Shown: positions 48,487 to 58,394, counted from the stretch's first letter. The stretch is 64,000 bases of DNA from Methylobacterium sp. CB376 (GCF_029714205.1 NZ_CP121648.1:6388501-6452500), one strand, 5' to 3'. Notes: generated by a model from the letters alone, not told the origin. Numbers and translations are program-made.

Positions 48487-49329
48487 TCAGCGCCCGGTCG
48501 CGACCGGCAGGTCCTCCCGCGAGCCCCACTCGGTCCAGGACCCGTCGTAGAGGGCGCGCGGGGGCTTGCCGAGGCTCTCGAGGGCGAGCGCCACCACGGC
48601 GGCGGTCACGCCCGAGCCGCAGGTGGTCACGACCGGGCGGTCGAGGTCGATTCCGGCGTCGCGGAAGACCTGCGCCAGGGCTGCCGGATCCTTAAGCATG
48701 CCCCGCTCCTGGAGGGCGGCGTAGTGGACGTTGAGGGCGCCCGGCATGTGGCCGGGCCGCACGCCGGGGCGGGGCTCCGGCTCCTCGCCCGCGAAGCGCG
48801 CGGCGGAGCGGGCATCCACGACCTGGGCCGAGCCGGCGAGCGCCCGCTGCACGTCGCTCACATCCGCCACCGCCGAGTGGTCGAGGCGGGCCGTGAAGTG
48901 GCGCCGGTCGCGGGGCGCTCCCGCCCCCTCCTCGACCGGGTGGCCTCCCGCCACCCAGGCCGGGAAGCCGCCCGCCAGCACCGAGACGTCGCGGGCGCCG
49001 AAGACCTTGAACATCCAGCGCACCCGCGGCGCCGAGAACAGGCCCATCCCGTCATAGACCACGATGGTCATGCCGTCGCCGATGCCGAGCGCCCGCATCC
49101 GCGAGGCGAAGACCTCCGGGGGCGGCAGCATGTGGGGCAGGGGGCTCGTCTCGTCGCTGAGCGCGTCGATGTCGACGCGCACGGCGCCCGGGATGTGGCC
49201 GGCGCGGTACTCGGCCTCGGCGTCGCGGTTCATCGCCGGGAGGTACCAGGAGCCGTCGACCACCACGATGTCGGGCGCGTCGAGCCGCTGGGCCAGCCAA
49301 TCCGTCGAGACGAAGGGTCCTGTCGCCAT
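48487..49329 (-). CDS. sseA: 3-mercaptopyruvate sulfurtransferase
   Basis: 280 residues with two rhodanese domains. The active-site loop TTCGSGVTAAVV (Cys237) is the CG(S/T)GVT form of mercaptopyruvate sulfurtransferases; thiosulfate rhodaneses instead have CRKGVT. Other motifs are DGSWYLP, GHIPGAV, VYDGMGLFSAPRVRWMF and LAGGFPAW. It moves sulfur from mercaptopyruvate to thiols or cyanide. With metC and the aap operon nearby it forms a sulfur amino-acid neighbourhood. Confidence 0.93.
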   Translation of the reverse strand: MATGPFVSTDWLAQRLDAPDIVVVDGSWYLPAMNRDAEAEYRAGHIPGAVRVDIDALSDETSPLPHMLPPPEVFASRMRALGIGDGMTIVVYDGMGLFSAPRVRWMFKVFGARDVSVLAGGFPAWVAGGHPVEEGAGAPRDRRHFTARLDHSAVADVSDVQRALAGSAQVVDARSAARFAGEEPEPRPGVRPGHMPGALNVHYAALQERGMLKDPAALAQVFRDAGIDLDRPVVTTCGSGVTAAVVALALESLGKPPRALYDGSWTEWGSREDLPVATGR

Positions 49330-49420
49330 CTGATCACCACCTCGCGAGCGCGCCGTCGCGGCCCTGTTGTGGTCATGTTGTAGGGCTCAACCGCGGGCGG
49401 GTCGACCGCCGCGAGCCCGC

Positions 49421-49490
49421 GCGGACCGGCCCGATCCGTCGCGGACCGGCCCGATCCGGCGCGGACCGGCCCGATCCGGCGCGGATCGGC
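49421..49490. repeat. 20-bp tandem repeat, 3.5 copies
   Basis: GCGGACCGGCCCGATCCGTC-type unit at 49421-49440, 49441-49460, 49461-49480 and a half copy to 49490. It lies in the 444-base spacer between sseA (minus) and the small gene at 49774. The rest of that spacer holds no gene I can support. Confidence 0.85.
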
Positions 49491-49773
49491 GGGTCGCTGG
49501 CGGAACGCCGCGACCCGCACTACACCTGACGCGCGGCCGCGCGCCACGGCCGCGCTCCCGGGGGGATCCATGACCGGACGCGCGCCGCGGGAGGTTCACG
49601 CCGCATCTGGCACGAACCCTGCTTGGCCTTGCGCGCTGCAACCGCCGTGTCCACTCTCCCTTGCACGGCCGGGCGCGGCCGACGGGCCAGGCAGCGCAAC
49701 TCCGAGGGCTGCCTGGCCCGCCCGACCCGCGCAGCGGCGCGCACCACTCTCCGTCAGCCCCGGCGAGGTCGCG

Positions 49774-50040
49774 ATGCACCCCACCGCCCGATTCGTGCAC
49801 CCGTTGCGTCCGAGTGCGATCGAGGTCCTGTCGGGGGGCTATCTCGCCGCGGCGGTGTGGTGTGCGGACCTGCGGGCCGCGGAGGAGCGGCGGGTCAGCG
49901 AGACCCCGCAGGACGGCGCGGCCCCGCAATCCCCCCGCGCTGCCAGCCTGCACCAGCTCGCGCCGCGGGCGCGGCCGCGGACGCCGCGGCCCCAGCCGGC
50001 CGCCATCCTGCCCTTCGGGCGCGCCGCCGCGCGCCGGTAG
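49774..50040 (+). CDS. Small hypothetical protein
   Basis: 88 residues from ATG 49774 after a GCGAGG-like ribosome site. The start MHPTARFVHPLRPSAIEVLS leads to a hydrophobic patch (GGYLAAAVWCADLRAAEE), then a Pro/Arg-rich tail ending ILPFGRAAARR. The frame is open further upstream to 49570, but that part looks random. No family recognised. A strong terminator 26 bases downstream supports it being expressed. Confidence 0.45.
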   Translation: MHPTARFVHPLRPSAIEVLSGGYLAAAVWCADLRAAEERRVSETPQDGAAPQSPRAASLHQLAPRARPRTPRPQPAAILPFGRAAARR

Positions 50041-50065
50041 GGCGCGCTCGCGCGCCGCCGGCACG

Positions 50066-50092
50066 AAAAAGGGCGGCCTCGGCCGCCCTTTT
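50066..50092. terminator. Bidirectional intrinsic terminator
   Basis: AAAAAGGGCGGCC (50066-50078) and GGCCGCCCTTTT (50081-50092) form a GC-rich stem with an A-run on one side and a T-run on the other. It can therefore end transcription of the plus-strand gene to the left and of the minus-strand DUF1328 gene to the right. Confidence 0.88.
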
Positions 50093-50114
50093 CCGATCTC
50101 ACCTGCGGTCGCGG

Positions 50115-50291
50115 TCAGACCCTCGGCGAGCGGCCCCGCACGAGGCCGAAGATGGCCGAGACGGCGAACAGGACGATCGCGACGAAGAACACGATCTTGG
50201 CCGCTTCCATCGCGGTGCCGGCAATGCCGCCGAAGCCGAGCAGCGCCGCGACCAGGGCGATGACCAGGAACGTAATGGCCCATCCGATCAT
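50115..50291 (-). CDS. Small DUF1328 (YtjA-like) membrane protein
   Basis: 58 residues: [20 protein letters not shown], then [20 protein letters not shown] and a second hydrophobic stretch ending [14 protein letters not shown]. Two membrane helices with the GFGGIAGTA turn are typical of the DUF1328/YtjA family, whose role is unknown and which is often seen among stress-induced small proteins. A GGAG lies just before the ATG at 50291. Transcription would end at the bidirectional terminator. Confidence 0.88.
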   Translation of the reverse strand: MIGWAITFLVIALVAALLGFGGIAGTAMEAAKIVFFVAIVLFAVSAIFGLVRGRSPRV

Positions 50292-50494
50292 GGTGGTCTC
50301 CTGTCTGTTGGAGCTGCCGGCCCGGACTGATCAGCCCGAAGCGTCGCAGCAAGTTGCAGGAAGAACCGCGGTCACGGAGAGGAGTTCCGGGGAATTTTCG
50401 CGCCCTGGCGGCGGAACCTCCGGCCGCTCGCGCGCAGCGCGCGGGCCACCGGATGAGCAAGGCGGCGCGAAAACCGGCACGGAACGGGCGGGAA

Positions 50495-50570
50495 TGGCTC
50501 CCCGAGCAGGACTCGAACCTGCGACAAGGCGATTAACAGTCGCCTGCTCTACCAGCTGAGCTATCGGGGA
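50495..50570 (-). tRNA. tRNA-Asn (GTT)
   Basis: Read on the minus strand, a 76-base cloverleaf including CCA. The acceptor pairs TCCCCGA with TCGGGGA, the D-arm is TAGCTCAGCTGGTAGAGCA, the anticodon arm contains CTGTTAATC (anticodon GTT) and the T-loop GGTTCGAGTCC. CCA is encoded. No integrase or att-like duplication is seen beside it. Confidence 0.96.
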
Positions 50571-50745
50571 ACGACGAGGCCCGCTTAGCGCATGCCCGGC
50601 GGCGGACGCAAGCGCGATTCCGCGGAGGAGGCGAAAATTCGCCGGCTTGCCCCCGGTTGCGGAGCCGGGCCGGGCTCTGATAAACAGCCTTCGCCGGGCG
50701 GCCGCCCGCCCGGCACGCGGCCGGGCCTCGTCCCCGCCGCCGGAC

Positions 50746-50819
50746 GGCCTCGTGGCGGAGTGGTTACGCAGAGGACTGCAAATCCTTGCACCCCGGTTCG
50801 ATTCCGGGCGAGGCCTCCA
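50746..50819 (+). tRNA. tRNA-Cys (GCA)
   Basis: 74-base cloverleaf with encoded CCA. The acceptor pairs GGCCTCG with CGAGGCC, the anticodon arm has GGACTGCAAATCC (anticodon GCA), and the T-arm is CCCGGTTCGATTCCGGG. It is divergent from tRNA-Asn with a 175-base spacer. Confidence 0.96.
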
Positions 50820-51129
50820 GAACGACGATCGACACGACGACGCGAGCCGGACCCGGGCAGCCCCGGGGGCGGCATGGTCCGCGCCTCAAGGCCAGGGTCA
50901 TCAGCGGGACGTCCTGGCGGCTCCGGCATCGGGGCCGGGGCAGGGCGCGCGAGGCCCGTTCACGCCGCGCCGCGAGACCGGACCGGACCACCCGCACGGC
51001 CGTCGTCCCGCAGCCGGCCCCCGCCCGCGCGCGAACCTTGCCTTTTGGCAGGCGATCCACCACAACCCCCCTCGCCCGACGGCTCGGCCGTCGCCCGAAG
51101 CTTGGCCGCACCCGTCCCCAGAGACTCCC
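50820..51129. other. Spacer between tRNA-Cys and the pcm-like gene
   Basis: 310 bases in which only GC-driven open frames are present. Nothing with domain similarity, a clear ribosome site or a repeat is seen. Confidence 0.4.
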
Positions 51130-51792
51130 ATGCTCGATTTCGCGCAGGCGCGCCGCCTCATGGTCGATTGTCAGCTGCGGACCTTCGACGTGACCGACAT
51201 CGCGCTGCTCGACGCGTTCGACGCCGTCCCGCGCGAGCGCTTCGTGCCAGAGGGACGGGAGGCCTTCGCCTATATCGACCAGCCGATCGTGCTCGGCAGC
51301 GAGGAGGGCGAGACCCGCGCGATGCCCTCGCCGATGGTGCTCGCCCGGCTGATCCAGGCGCTCGCCGTCCGGCCCGGGGAGCGCGCCCTCGACGTGGCCG
51401 CGGGCCTCGGTTACGGGGCGGCGCTCCTCGACCGGCTCGGCGCCTCCGTGGTCGCCCTCGAATCACTGCCCGGCCTCGCGGCGGCGGCGCGCGAGCGCCT
51501 CGCCGCAGCCGGCAAGCCGATCCCCGTCGAGACCGGCCCCCTTGAGGCGGGCGCGCCGAAGGGCGCCCCCTACGACGTGATCCTGGTCGAGGGCCGGGTC
51601 GAGCGCCGCCCGCAGGCGCTGCTGGAGCAACTCGCCGATGGCGGGCGCCTCGCCTGCGTCCAGGGCGAGGGCCGCACCGGCAAGGCCACCCTCTGGGTCC
51701 GCGCCGGCAACGCCTTCGGCGCCCGCCCGCTCTTCGACGCCGCCGTCCCGGCCCTGCGCGCCTTCGCGGCGGAACCCGGCTTCACGTTCTGA
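51130..51792 (+). CDS. Protein-L-isoaspartate O-methyltransferase family protein
   Basis: 220 residues from ATG 51130. It starts LDFAQARRLMVDCQLRTFDV, and AVPRERFVPEGREAFAYIDQ and a SAM-binding motif RALDVAAGLGYGAALL follow. It is PCMT-like, but the PCMT GTGSGYQ loop is replaced by AGLGYG. Proteins of this type sit directly upstream of tolC in many Rhizobiales. They may methylate damaged aspartyl residues, or have another target. The 291 bases to tolC contain no recognised feature. Confidence 0.85.
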   Translation: MLDFAQARRLMVDCQLRTFDVTDIALLDAFDAVPRERFVPEGREAFAYIDQPIVLGSEEGETRAMPSPMVLARLIQALAVRPGERALDVAAGLGYGAALLDRLGASVVALESLPGLAAAARERLAAAGKPIPVETGPLEAGAPKGAPYDVILVEGRVERRPQALLEQLADGGRLACVQGEGRTGKATLWVRAGNAFGARPLFDAAVPALRAFAAEPGFTF

Positions 51793-52083
51793 ACGCCCGC
51801 GCTCCTGGCGCCCGTCCCGAGCGTCCCGTCCCGGCGCCTGCCATCCTGGCGTGCGCGTAACCAAACCTGCGCGCAACTGGGGAAAACCGGGTCCGCCGCC
51901 ACCGCGAGTGTCGCTTTTATGCGCCACCGGCGGCCAAAGTCGGCACCAGGGGCCGCCGAGGCGGTGCCGTCCAGGTCGCCATTCGCTAAGGTTCGCGTGA
52001 GGCGGGCGAATGCGGAATCGGACCGTTCGAGCGCGCATGCGTGCGGAACGGTCCGGCCATTGGCCTCACAGGGTGAGTGCAGC

Positions 52084-53475
52084 GTGACCGACAGATCCCA
52101 TCGGGCATATCGCGGGCTTCGGCTCGGCGGCCTTGCCGGCCTCGCGCTCGCGCTGGCCGGTCAACCGGCGGCGGCCGAGACGCTGGAGACCGCGCTGGCC
52201 CGCGCCTATGCGGGCAACCCGACGCTCAATTCGCAGCGGGCCGGCCAGCGGGCGACCGACGAGAACGTGGCCCGCGCCCTGTCGGGTTACCGCCCGACGG
52301 TGAGCGGCACCGCCGCCATCGGCGTGCAGAATACCAGCGGCGCCCAGGGCGGGGTGCGCATCAGCCAGACCATCGTGCCGGGCAGCGCCGGGCTGACCGT
52401 CAACCAGACCCTGTTCAACGGATTTCTCACCGACAACCAGACGCGGCAGGCCGAATCGCAGGTGCTCGGGGGGCGCGAGAGCCTGCGCAACGTCGAGATG
52501 ACGATCCTGTTCAACGCGGCCCAGGCCTACATGAACGTGCTCGCCGACACGGCGACGCTCGAACTCAACCGCAACAACGTCGAGGTCCTGGAAGAGCAGC
52601 TGCGCCAGACCCGCGACCGCTTCAACGTCGGCGAGGTCACCCGCACCGACGTGGCCCAGGCCGAGGCGCGGCTCGCCGGCGCCCGCTCGCAGGTCAGCCT
52701 CGCGGAATCGAACCTGCGCACCAGCATCGCCACCTACCGGCAGGTCGTCGGCGTCGAGCCGCGCCAGCTCGCCCCGGGCCGCCCGCTGGACCGCTTCGTC
52801 CCGGGCAACCTGACCGCCGCGATCGATATCGGCCTGCGCGAGCACCCGCAGGTCATCTCGGCCCTGCACGCCGTGGATGTCGCCGAGGCCCAGGTCAAGA
52901 TCGCCGAGGCCGCCCTCTACCCGACGGTGAGCGTCAGCGGCACCGTCCAGAAGCTCTTCGACCAGCAATTCGCCCATACCGAACTGTTCGAGGGCGCCGT
53001 CACGGCGCGGCTCAGCGTGCCGCTCTACCAGGGCGGGGTCGAGTACGCCGCGATCCGGCAGGCCAAGGAGCAGGTGGGACAGACGCGCATCCAGGTCGAG
53101 ACCTTCCGCGATCAGGTCCGCGCGGCGATCGTCACCGCCTGGGGCGGGCTCGAAGCCGCCAAGGCCCGGGTCATCGCCCAGCAGGCCCAGGTCCAGGCCA
53201 ACGAGGTCGCGCTCAACGGGGTGCGCGAGGAGGCCCGGGTCGGCCAGCGCACCACCCTCGACGTGCTGAACGCGCAGCAGGAACTGCTCTCGGCCCGCGT
53301 CAACCTGATCGCCGCCCAGCGCGACCGCGTGGTCAGCTCCTACCAGGTCGTGCAATCGATCGGCCGCCTCACCACGGCCTTCATCAACGTGCCGGTCGCC
53401 CAGTACAGTGCCAAGCTGCACTTCGATCAGGTCAAGGATCTCTGGTACGGGGTGCGGACGCCGGACGGCCGCTGA
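52084..53475 (+). CDS. tolC: TolC-family outer membrane efflux protein
   Basis: 463 residues, GTG start at 52084. A signal peptide (about 1-28, cleavage near AAA-ET) is followed by two OEP repeats. The first begins TLETALARAYAGNPTLNSQR and includes VNQTLFNGFLTDNQTRQAES; the second includes RLSVPLYQGGVEYAAIRQAK and GQRTTLDVLNAQQELLSARV. The paired YxGG/FNGF and NPxL patterns are typical of TolC. It forms the outer-membrane channel for type I secretion and drug efflux; no inner-membrane pump lies beside it. Confidence 0.94.
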   Translation: MTDRSHRAYRGLRLGGLAGLALALAGQPAAAETLETALARAYAGNPTLNSQRAGQRATDENVARALSGYRPTVSGTAAIGVQNTSGAQGGVRISQTIVPGSAGLTVNQTLFNGFLTDNQTRQAESQVLGGRESLRNVEMTILFNAAQAYMNVLADTATLELNRNNVEVLEEQLRQTRDRFNVGEVTRTDVAQAEARLAGARSQVSLAESNLRTSIATYRQVVGVEPRQLAPGRPLDRFVPGNLTAAIDIGLREHPQVISALHAVDVAEAQVKIAEAALYPTVSVSGTVQKLFDQQFAHTELFEGAVTARLSVPLYQGGVEYAAIRQAKEQVGQTRIQVETFRDQVRAAIVTAWGGLEAAKARVIAQQAQVQANEVALNGVREEARVGQRTTLDVLNAQQELLSARVNLIAAQRDRVVSSYQVVQSIGRLTTAFINVPVAQYSAKLHFDQVKDLWYGVRTPDGR

Positions 53476-53619
53476 CGCGACCGTCCGCCATGGCGCCTGC
53501 GCCACACCGGCAAACTGTCATGGTGATGGAGGGCCCGGTCGCTTGTCTGCGCGGCCGGACGTGGAATACTGACCCGCGGGCATGAGGGCCCGGGCCTCCC
53601 CTCCTGGTGTTGTAAGTCG

Positions 53620-54195
53620 ATGAGCGCAGCGAGCCCCAAGACGCAGGAACCCTCGATGGAGGAGATCCTGGCCTCCATCCGCCGCATCATCGCCGACGAC
53701 CAGAAAGAAGCCGAGATGGCGAATCTCGCGGCGGCGAGGCCCGCGCCCGTCCCGGAGCCCGAGGACGAGGAGGACATCCTCGACCTCGCCGGCGTGGCCG
53801 AGCCGGTGCGCAAACCTCCCCTGGAGGACGAGCCCGAAATCGCCTTCAAGGACGAGCCGGATTTCGACGCGATCGAGATCGAGCCGCCCGCCCCGCCGCC
53901 GCCGCCCGCCCCGCCGAAGGCCGCCGCCCCGCCGCGGCCCGAGCCCGCGCCCATTCCGGCGCCGGCGCCGGAGCCCGCCCCCGAGCGGCTGATCTCGAAG
54001 GACACCGACGCGAGCGTGAGCCAGGCCTTCCACCTGCTCGCCCACACGGTCCTGACCAACAACGCCCGCACCCTGGAGGATCTCGTCCAGGACATGCTGC
54101 GCCCGATGCTGAAGGCGTGGCTCGACGACAACCTGCCCGCCATGGTGGAGCGGCTGGTCCGGGCCGAGATCGAGCGCGTCGCCCGCGGCCGGTGA
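53620..54195 (+). CDS. popZ: Polar organizing protein PopZ (DUF2497)
   Basis: 191 residues with the three PopZ regions: an N-terminal helix for partner binding (EPSMEEILASIRRIIADDQK), a long acidic Pro/Glu-rich disordered linker (about 45-125), and C-terminal helices for oligomerisation (LEDLVQDMLRPMLKAWLDDN, LPAMVERLVRAEIERVARGR). In Alphaproteobacteria PopZ builds a polar matrix that anchors the chromosome origin through ParB. It lies next to valS, as in many relatives. Confidence 0.93.
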   Translation: MSAASPKTQEPSMEEILASIRRIIADDQKEAEMANLAAARPAPVPEPEDEEDILDLAGVAEPVRKPPLEDEPEIAFKDEPDFDAIEIEPPAPPPPPAPPKAAAPPRPEPAPIPAPAPEPAPERLISKDTDASVSQAFHLLAHTVLTNNARTLEDLVQDMLRPMLKAWLDDNLPAMVERLVRAEIERVARGR

Positions 54196-54389
54196 GGGGA
54201 GCGGCGCCGAGGCGCCGCCCGCCCCGGCGCCGAGGGAGAGTTGACGGGAGGGCCGGGTTCGGCTGAAAGCGCGTCGTGAGGGGGTCGGCCGCCCGCATGG
54301 GCCCGGCCCCGTTCCGATTTCGACGCGTTTTCGCCGGCGCGCCGCGGCCCGAAGCCCGGCCCGCGCGCCCCGGCGCGGGTGGCCCCGTC

Positions 54390-57101
54390 ATGATGGACAA
54401 GACCTTCGATCCCGCCGCCGTCGAGGCGCGCATCGCCGCCGAGTGGGAGGAGGCGCAGGCCTTCCGGGCCGGCCGGCCCGACCGCGCCGACGCCGCCCCC
54501 TACAGCATCATGATCCCGCCGCCGAACGTGACGGGCTCGCTGCACATGGGCCACGCCCTCAACAACACCCTGCAGGACGTGCTCGCCCGCTTCGAGCGCC
54601 TGCGCGGCAAGGACGTGCTCTGGCAGCCCGGCACCGACCATGCCGGCATCGCCACCCAGATGGTGGTGGAGCGCCGCCTCGCCGAGCACCAGCAGCCCGA
54701 CCGGCGCGCCCTCGGCCGCGCCGAATTCGTGCGCCGGGTCTGGGCGTGGAAGGCGGAATCCGGCGGCACCATCGTCAACCAGCTCAAGCGGCTCGGCGCC
54801 TCCTGCGACTGGTCGCGCGAGCGCTTCACCATGGACGAGGGGCTCTCGAAGGCCGTCGTCAAGGTCTTCGTCGACCTGCACGCGGCGGGGCTGATCTACC
54901 GCGACAAGCGCCTCGTGAACTGGGACCCGCGGTTCCAGACCGCGATCTCGGACCTGGAAGTGCAGCAGGTCGAGGTGAAGGGCCATCTCTGGCACTTCGC
55001 CTACCCGGTCGTGGACCAGGAGGGACGGGAGACCGGCGAGACCATCACGGTGGCGACGACGCGGCCCGAGACCATGCTGGGCGACGCGGCCGTGGCGGTG
55101 CACCCCGAGGACGAGCGCTACCGGGCCCTCATCGGCCGGACGGTGCGCCTGCCCCTCGTCGGCCGCCTGATCCCGATCGTGGCGGACAGCTACTCCGACC
55201 CCGAGAAGGGCACCGGCGCGGTCAAGATCACCCCGGCCCACGACTTCAACGACTTCGAGGTCGGGCGCCGGCACGGGCTGCCGCTCATCAATGTCCTGGA
55301 TCAGGAAGCCCGCATAACCCTCGACGGCAACGAGGCGTTCCTCGAGAACGCGTCCCCCGAGCCGGAGGCGCTCGCCCTGCACGGCCTCGACCGCGCGGAG
55401 GCCCGCAAGGCGGTGGTCGCGCTGATGGAGGCGCGCGGGCGGCTCGTCGCGGTCGAGCCCAACACCCACGCGGTGCCGCACGGCGACCGCTCGGGGGTGG
55501 TCATCGAGCCCTACCTCACCGACCAATGGTACCTGGACGTGAAGCCGCTGGCCGACCGCGCCATGCAGGCGGTGCGCGACGGCCGCACCCGCTTCGTGCC
55601 CGAGGCCTACGAGAAGACCTACTTCCAGTGGCTGGAGCACATCGAGCCCTGGTGCATCTCGCGCCAGCTCTGGTGGGGCCACCAGATCCCGGCCTGGTAC
55701 GATCCGGACGGCAACGTCTTCGTGGCGGGGAGCGAGGAGGAGGCCCTGGAGAAGGCCGCCGCCCGGCACGGCCGCCCGGTCGCCCTGCGCCGCGACGAGG
55801 ACGTGCTGGACACGTGGTTCTCCTCGGGCCTGTGGCCCTTCTCGACGCTGGGCTGGCCCGAGGCGACGCCGGAACTCGCCCGCTACTACCCGACCAGCAC
55901 CCTGGTGACGGGGTTCGACATCATCTTCTTCTGGGTCGCCAGGATGATGATGATGGGCCTTCACGCGCTGGGCGAGGTGCCGTTCCGGACCGTCTACATC
56001 CACGCCCTCGTGCGCGACGAGAAGGGCGCCAAGATGTCGAAGTCCAAGGGCAACGTGGTCGATCCCCTCGACCTCGTCGACCGCTACGGCGCCGACGCCC
56101 TGCGCTTCACCCTCGCGGCCATGGCGGCGCAGGGGCGCGACATCAAGCTCTCGGTGCAACGCGTTGAGGGATATCGGAACTTCGCCACGAAGCTGTGGAA
56201 CGCGGCCCGCTTCGCCGAGATGAATGGCTGCCGGATCGCGCCGGATTTCCGCCCCGAGGCGGCGCGCGAGACCCTGAACGCCTGGGCGCTCGGCGAGGCC
56301 GCCCGCGCGGTGGCGGAGGTGACGGCGGCGCTCGACGCCTTCCGGTTCAACGACGCCGCGGCCGCCGCCTACCGCTTCGTGTGGAACGTCTTCTGCGACT
56401 GGTACCTCGAACTCGCCAAGCCCGTGCTGCAAGGCGAGGCCGGCCCGGCGCAGGACGAGACCCGCGCCACCGTGGCCTTCCTGATCGACCAGATCTGCAT
56501 CCTGCTCCATCCCTTCATGCCCTTCCTGACGGAGGAGCTCTGGGCGACGAAGGGCCGGGAGGCGGGGCTGGAGCGCGGGCTCCTGGCGCTCGGGCGCTGG
56601 CCGGATCTCGGGCGCCTGGGCCGGCCGGAGGCCGAGGCCGAGATCGGCTGGGTGGTCGACCTCGTCTCGGAGATCCGCTCGGCCCGCTCGGAGACGAACG
56701 TGCCGGCCGGCGCCCAGATTCCCCTCGTGCTGGTCGACCCGAGCGAGGCGGTGCGGGCGCGCCTGGGCCGCTGGGGCGAGACCATCCGGCGCCTCGGGCG
56801 GATCGGCGAGATCGGCGCCGTCGCCGAGAGCCCGGCCAAGGCGGTCCAGCTGCTGGTGCGCGGCGAGGTGGCGGCCCTGCCCCTGGAGGGCGTGGTCGAC
56901 CTCGCCGCCGAGGTGGCGCGCCTGCGCAAGGAGGAGGGCAAGCTGGAGGGGGAGATCGGCAAGATCGACGCCAAGCTCGCCAATGCCGACTTCCTGGCCC
57001 GCGCCCCCGAGGAGGTGGTCGAGGAGCAGCGCGAGCGCCGCGAGGCCGCCGCGGAGCGCCTCGCCAAGGTGCGCGAGGCCCTGGCCCGGCTGGAGGGATA
57101 G
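54390..57101 (+). CDS. valS: Valine--tRNA ligase
   Basis: Charges tRNA-Val. The 903-residue class I synthetase has the HIGH box as [14 protein letters not shown] in [20 protein letters not shown], the CP1 editing domain ([20 protein letters not shown]), and [12 protein letters not shown]-terminal coiled coil ([36 protein letters not shown]) is typical of ValRS. Start ATG 54390 (or the adjacent 54393); the frame is open upstream to 54276 without similarity. Confidence 0.96.
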   Translation: MMDKTFDPAAVEARIAAEWEEAQAFRAGRPDRADAAPYSIMIPPPNVTGSLHMGHALNNTLQDVLARFERLRGKDVLWQPGTDHAGIATQMVVERRLAEHQQPDRRALGRAEFVRRVWAWKAESGGTIVNQLKRLGASCDWSRERFTMDEGLSKAVVKVFVDLHAAGLIYRDKRLVNWDPRFQTAISDLEVQQVEVKGHLWHFAYPVVDQEGRETGETITVATTRPETMLGDAAVAVHPEDERYRALIGRTVRLPLVGRLIPIVADSYSDPEKGTGAVKITPAHDFNDFEVGRRHGLPLINVLDQEARITLDGNEAFLENASPEPEALALHGLDRAEARKAVVALMEARGRLVAVEPNTHAVPHGDRSGVVIEPYLTDQWYLDVKPLADRAMQAVRDGRTRFVPEAYEKTYFQWLEHIEPWCISRQLWWGHQIPAWYDPDGNVFVAGSEEEALEKAAARHGRPVALRRDEDVLDTWFSSGLWPFSTLGWPEATPELARYYPTSTLVTGFDIIFFWVARMMMMGLHALGEVPFRTVYIHALVRDEKGAKMSKSKGNVVDPLDLVDRYGADALRFTLAAMAAQGRDIKLSVQRVEGYRNFATKLWNAARFAEMNGCRIAPDFRPEAARETLNAWALGEAARAVAEVTAALDAFRFNDAAAAAYRFVWNVFCDWYLELAKPVLQGEAGPAQDETRATVAFLIDQICILLHPFMPFLTEELWATKGREAGLERGLLALGRWPDLGRLGRPEAEAEIGWVVDLVSEIRSARSETNVPAGAQIPLVLVDPSEAVRARLGRWGETIRRLGRIGEIGAVAESPAKAVQLLVRGEVAALPLEGVVDLAAEVARLRKEEGKLEGEIGKIDAKLANADFLARAPEEVVEEQRERREAAAERLAKVREALARLEG

Positions 57102-57220
57102 GCCTTCGCCGGCTCGGCGAGGCAGAGCGGCAGGCGAGCCGATTCACGGCCCCGGAGGCGGGGCGGCGATCCCTCGCCCCTGGCGCGCCGCCCCGGCGGG
57201 TGGGACGGTTGTTCGAGACG

Positions 57221-57343
57221 GAATACGACATCCGACGGATTGCGTCGCCATCTCCCATGTCGGCCATGCGGATGTCGGCGTCGCTCACGCGCCGCCCGGG
57301 CGTGTCAGACGCTGTCCGCAAGTGATCGTCCGGACAGCGGATG
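57221..57343 (-). repeat. Dispersed repeat, copy 6 (inverted)
   Basis: Read on the minus strand it gives the modules of copy 3 in the same order: ATCCGCTGTCCGGACGATCA, then a CGGGCGGCGCGTGAGCGACG module, CCGACATCCGCATGGCCGAC and GGCGACGCAATCCGTCGGAT. It ends 8 bases before the DUF2459 start and so occupies the probable promoter or leader. Confidence 0.75.
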
Positions 57344-57351
57344 ACGCCCCC

Positions 57352-58119
57352 ATGGACACTCCCGCGCCCTCCCGGCCGACGCGTCGCCGGCTCGGCCTCA
57401 CGCCGGCCCTCCTGCTCGCGGCCCTGGCCCTGTGGATCGCCGCCACGGCCCGGCCCGGGGATCCGGCCCTCTTCCCGCCGGGCGGCGGGGAGGCGGTGAC
57501 CATCTCCCTCGTCGCGAGCGGCTGGCATTCGGGGCTCGTCCTGCCGCGGGACGCGCTGGCGCGGGCCGCCGCCCGGGAGGGGGCCGGGGCGCTCCTCGGC
57601 GTGACCGAACGCTTCGGCGCCTACGCCGCCCTGGAGGTCGGCTGGGGTGACGCGGGCTTCTACCGGCAGGTGCCGACGCTCGACGCCCTCGACTGGCGGC
57701 TCGCGCTCGCGGCCCTGTTCACGCCGGGCGGGCGCTCCTCCGTGCTCCACGTGGTCGGGATCGACGGCGAGCCCGCCGCACGCTTCCCGGCCGCCCGGAT
57801 CGTGCGGCTGCGCCTGTCGCCGCGGGGCTTCGCGCGGCTCGCCGCCGCCCTGGCGAGGAGCTTCCGCCTGCGCGACGGGCGCCCCGTCGAGGCGGGGCCC
57901 GGCCTGTACGGCCCGAGCCTGTTCTACGAGGCGGAGGGGCGCTTCAGCCTGCTCCGGGTCTGCAATCACTGGTCCGGAGAGCTGCTCCACGCGGCGGGCC
58001 TGCCGGTCCTCCCGGCGCTGCACCTCCTGCCGGTCGGCCTTCTCCTCGACCTCGCGCGCCAGGGGATCTGGCCCGGCCGGGACGTCGAGGCCGCCCCGGC
58101 TGGCGGCCGGCGCGGGTGA
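57352..58119 (+). CDS. DUF2459-family membrane-anchored protein
   Basis: 255 residues from ATG 57352. An N-terminal membrane segment (LGLTPALLLAALALWIAATA) is followed by the DUF2459 features ISLVASGWHSGLVLPRD, ALEVGWGDAGFYR, VLHVVGI, and VCNHWSGELLHAAGLP with conserved Cys, His and Trp. Members are sometimes called TIGR02117 proteins and are linked to polyhydroxyalkanoate loci in other bacteria, but no activity is known. The periplasmic Cys/His/Trp cluster hints at an enzyme. Confidence 0.8.
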   Translation: MDTPAPSRPTRRRLGLTPALLLAALALWIAATARPGDPALFPPGGGEAVTISLVASGWHSGLVLPRDALARAAAREGAGALLGVTERFGAYAALEVGWGDAGFYRQVPTLDALDWRLALAALFTPGGRSSVLHVVGIDGEPAARFPAARIVRLRLSPRGFARLAAALARSFRLRDGRPVEAGPGLYGPSLFYEAEGRFSLLRVCNHWSGELLHAAGLPVLPALHLLPVGLLLDLARQGIWPGRDVEAAPAGGRRG

Positions 58120-58187
58120 GGCATCCGGCCGGTCCCGCCCTCTCGCCGCAAATCCGCCCGGCCGCGACGGAGCCGTCATGGCAGGGA

Positions 58188-58345
58188 TGATACGGGATCC
58201 GCTTGATCGAAGCGGGTCCCGGATCACGAGCCCGCGCGGCGCCTGAGCGCGGCGCCTGAGCGCGGCGCCTGAGCGACGCCGAGATCCGCATGGCCGAAAT
58301 CGGAGATGGCGAAGCCATCAACCGGATGGCGTATGACGCGCCCGA
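58188..58345 (+). repeat. Dispersed repeat, copy 7, with internal 13-bp expansion
   Basis: Starts TGATACGGGATCCGCTTGAT with the complementary arm AAGCGGGTCCCGGATCA. The GCGCGGCGCCTGA piece is then triplicated in tandem (58234-58246, 58247-58259, 58260-58272). It continues with ATCCGCATGGCCGAAATCGG and GAAGCCATCAACCGGATGGC as in copy 1. Unlike copies 1, 3, 4 and 5 it does not touch a stop codon. Confidence 0.8.
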
Positions 58346-58394
58346 ATGTCGGCTTCGCCGGCGCCGCGCCGTGACCCGCGTCGCCCGAGCGGAT

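Noticed and set aside
50495..50819. tRNA pair as a possible integration site for a genomic island
   Set aside because: No integrase, no duplicated tRNA 3' end and ordinary conserved genes on both sides.
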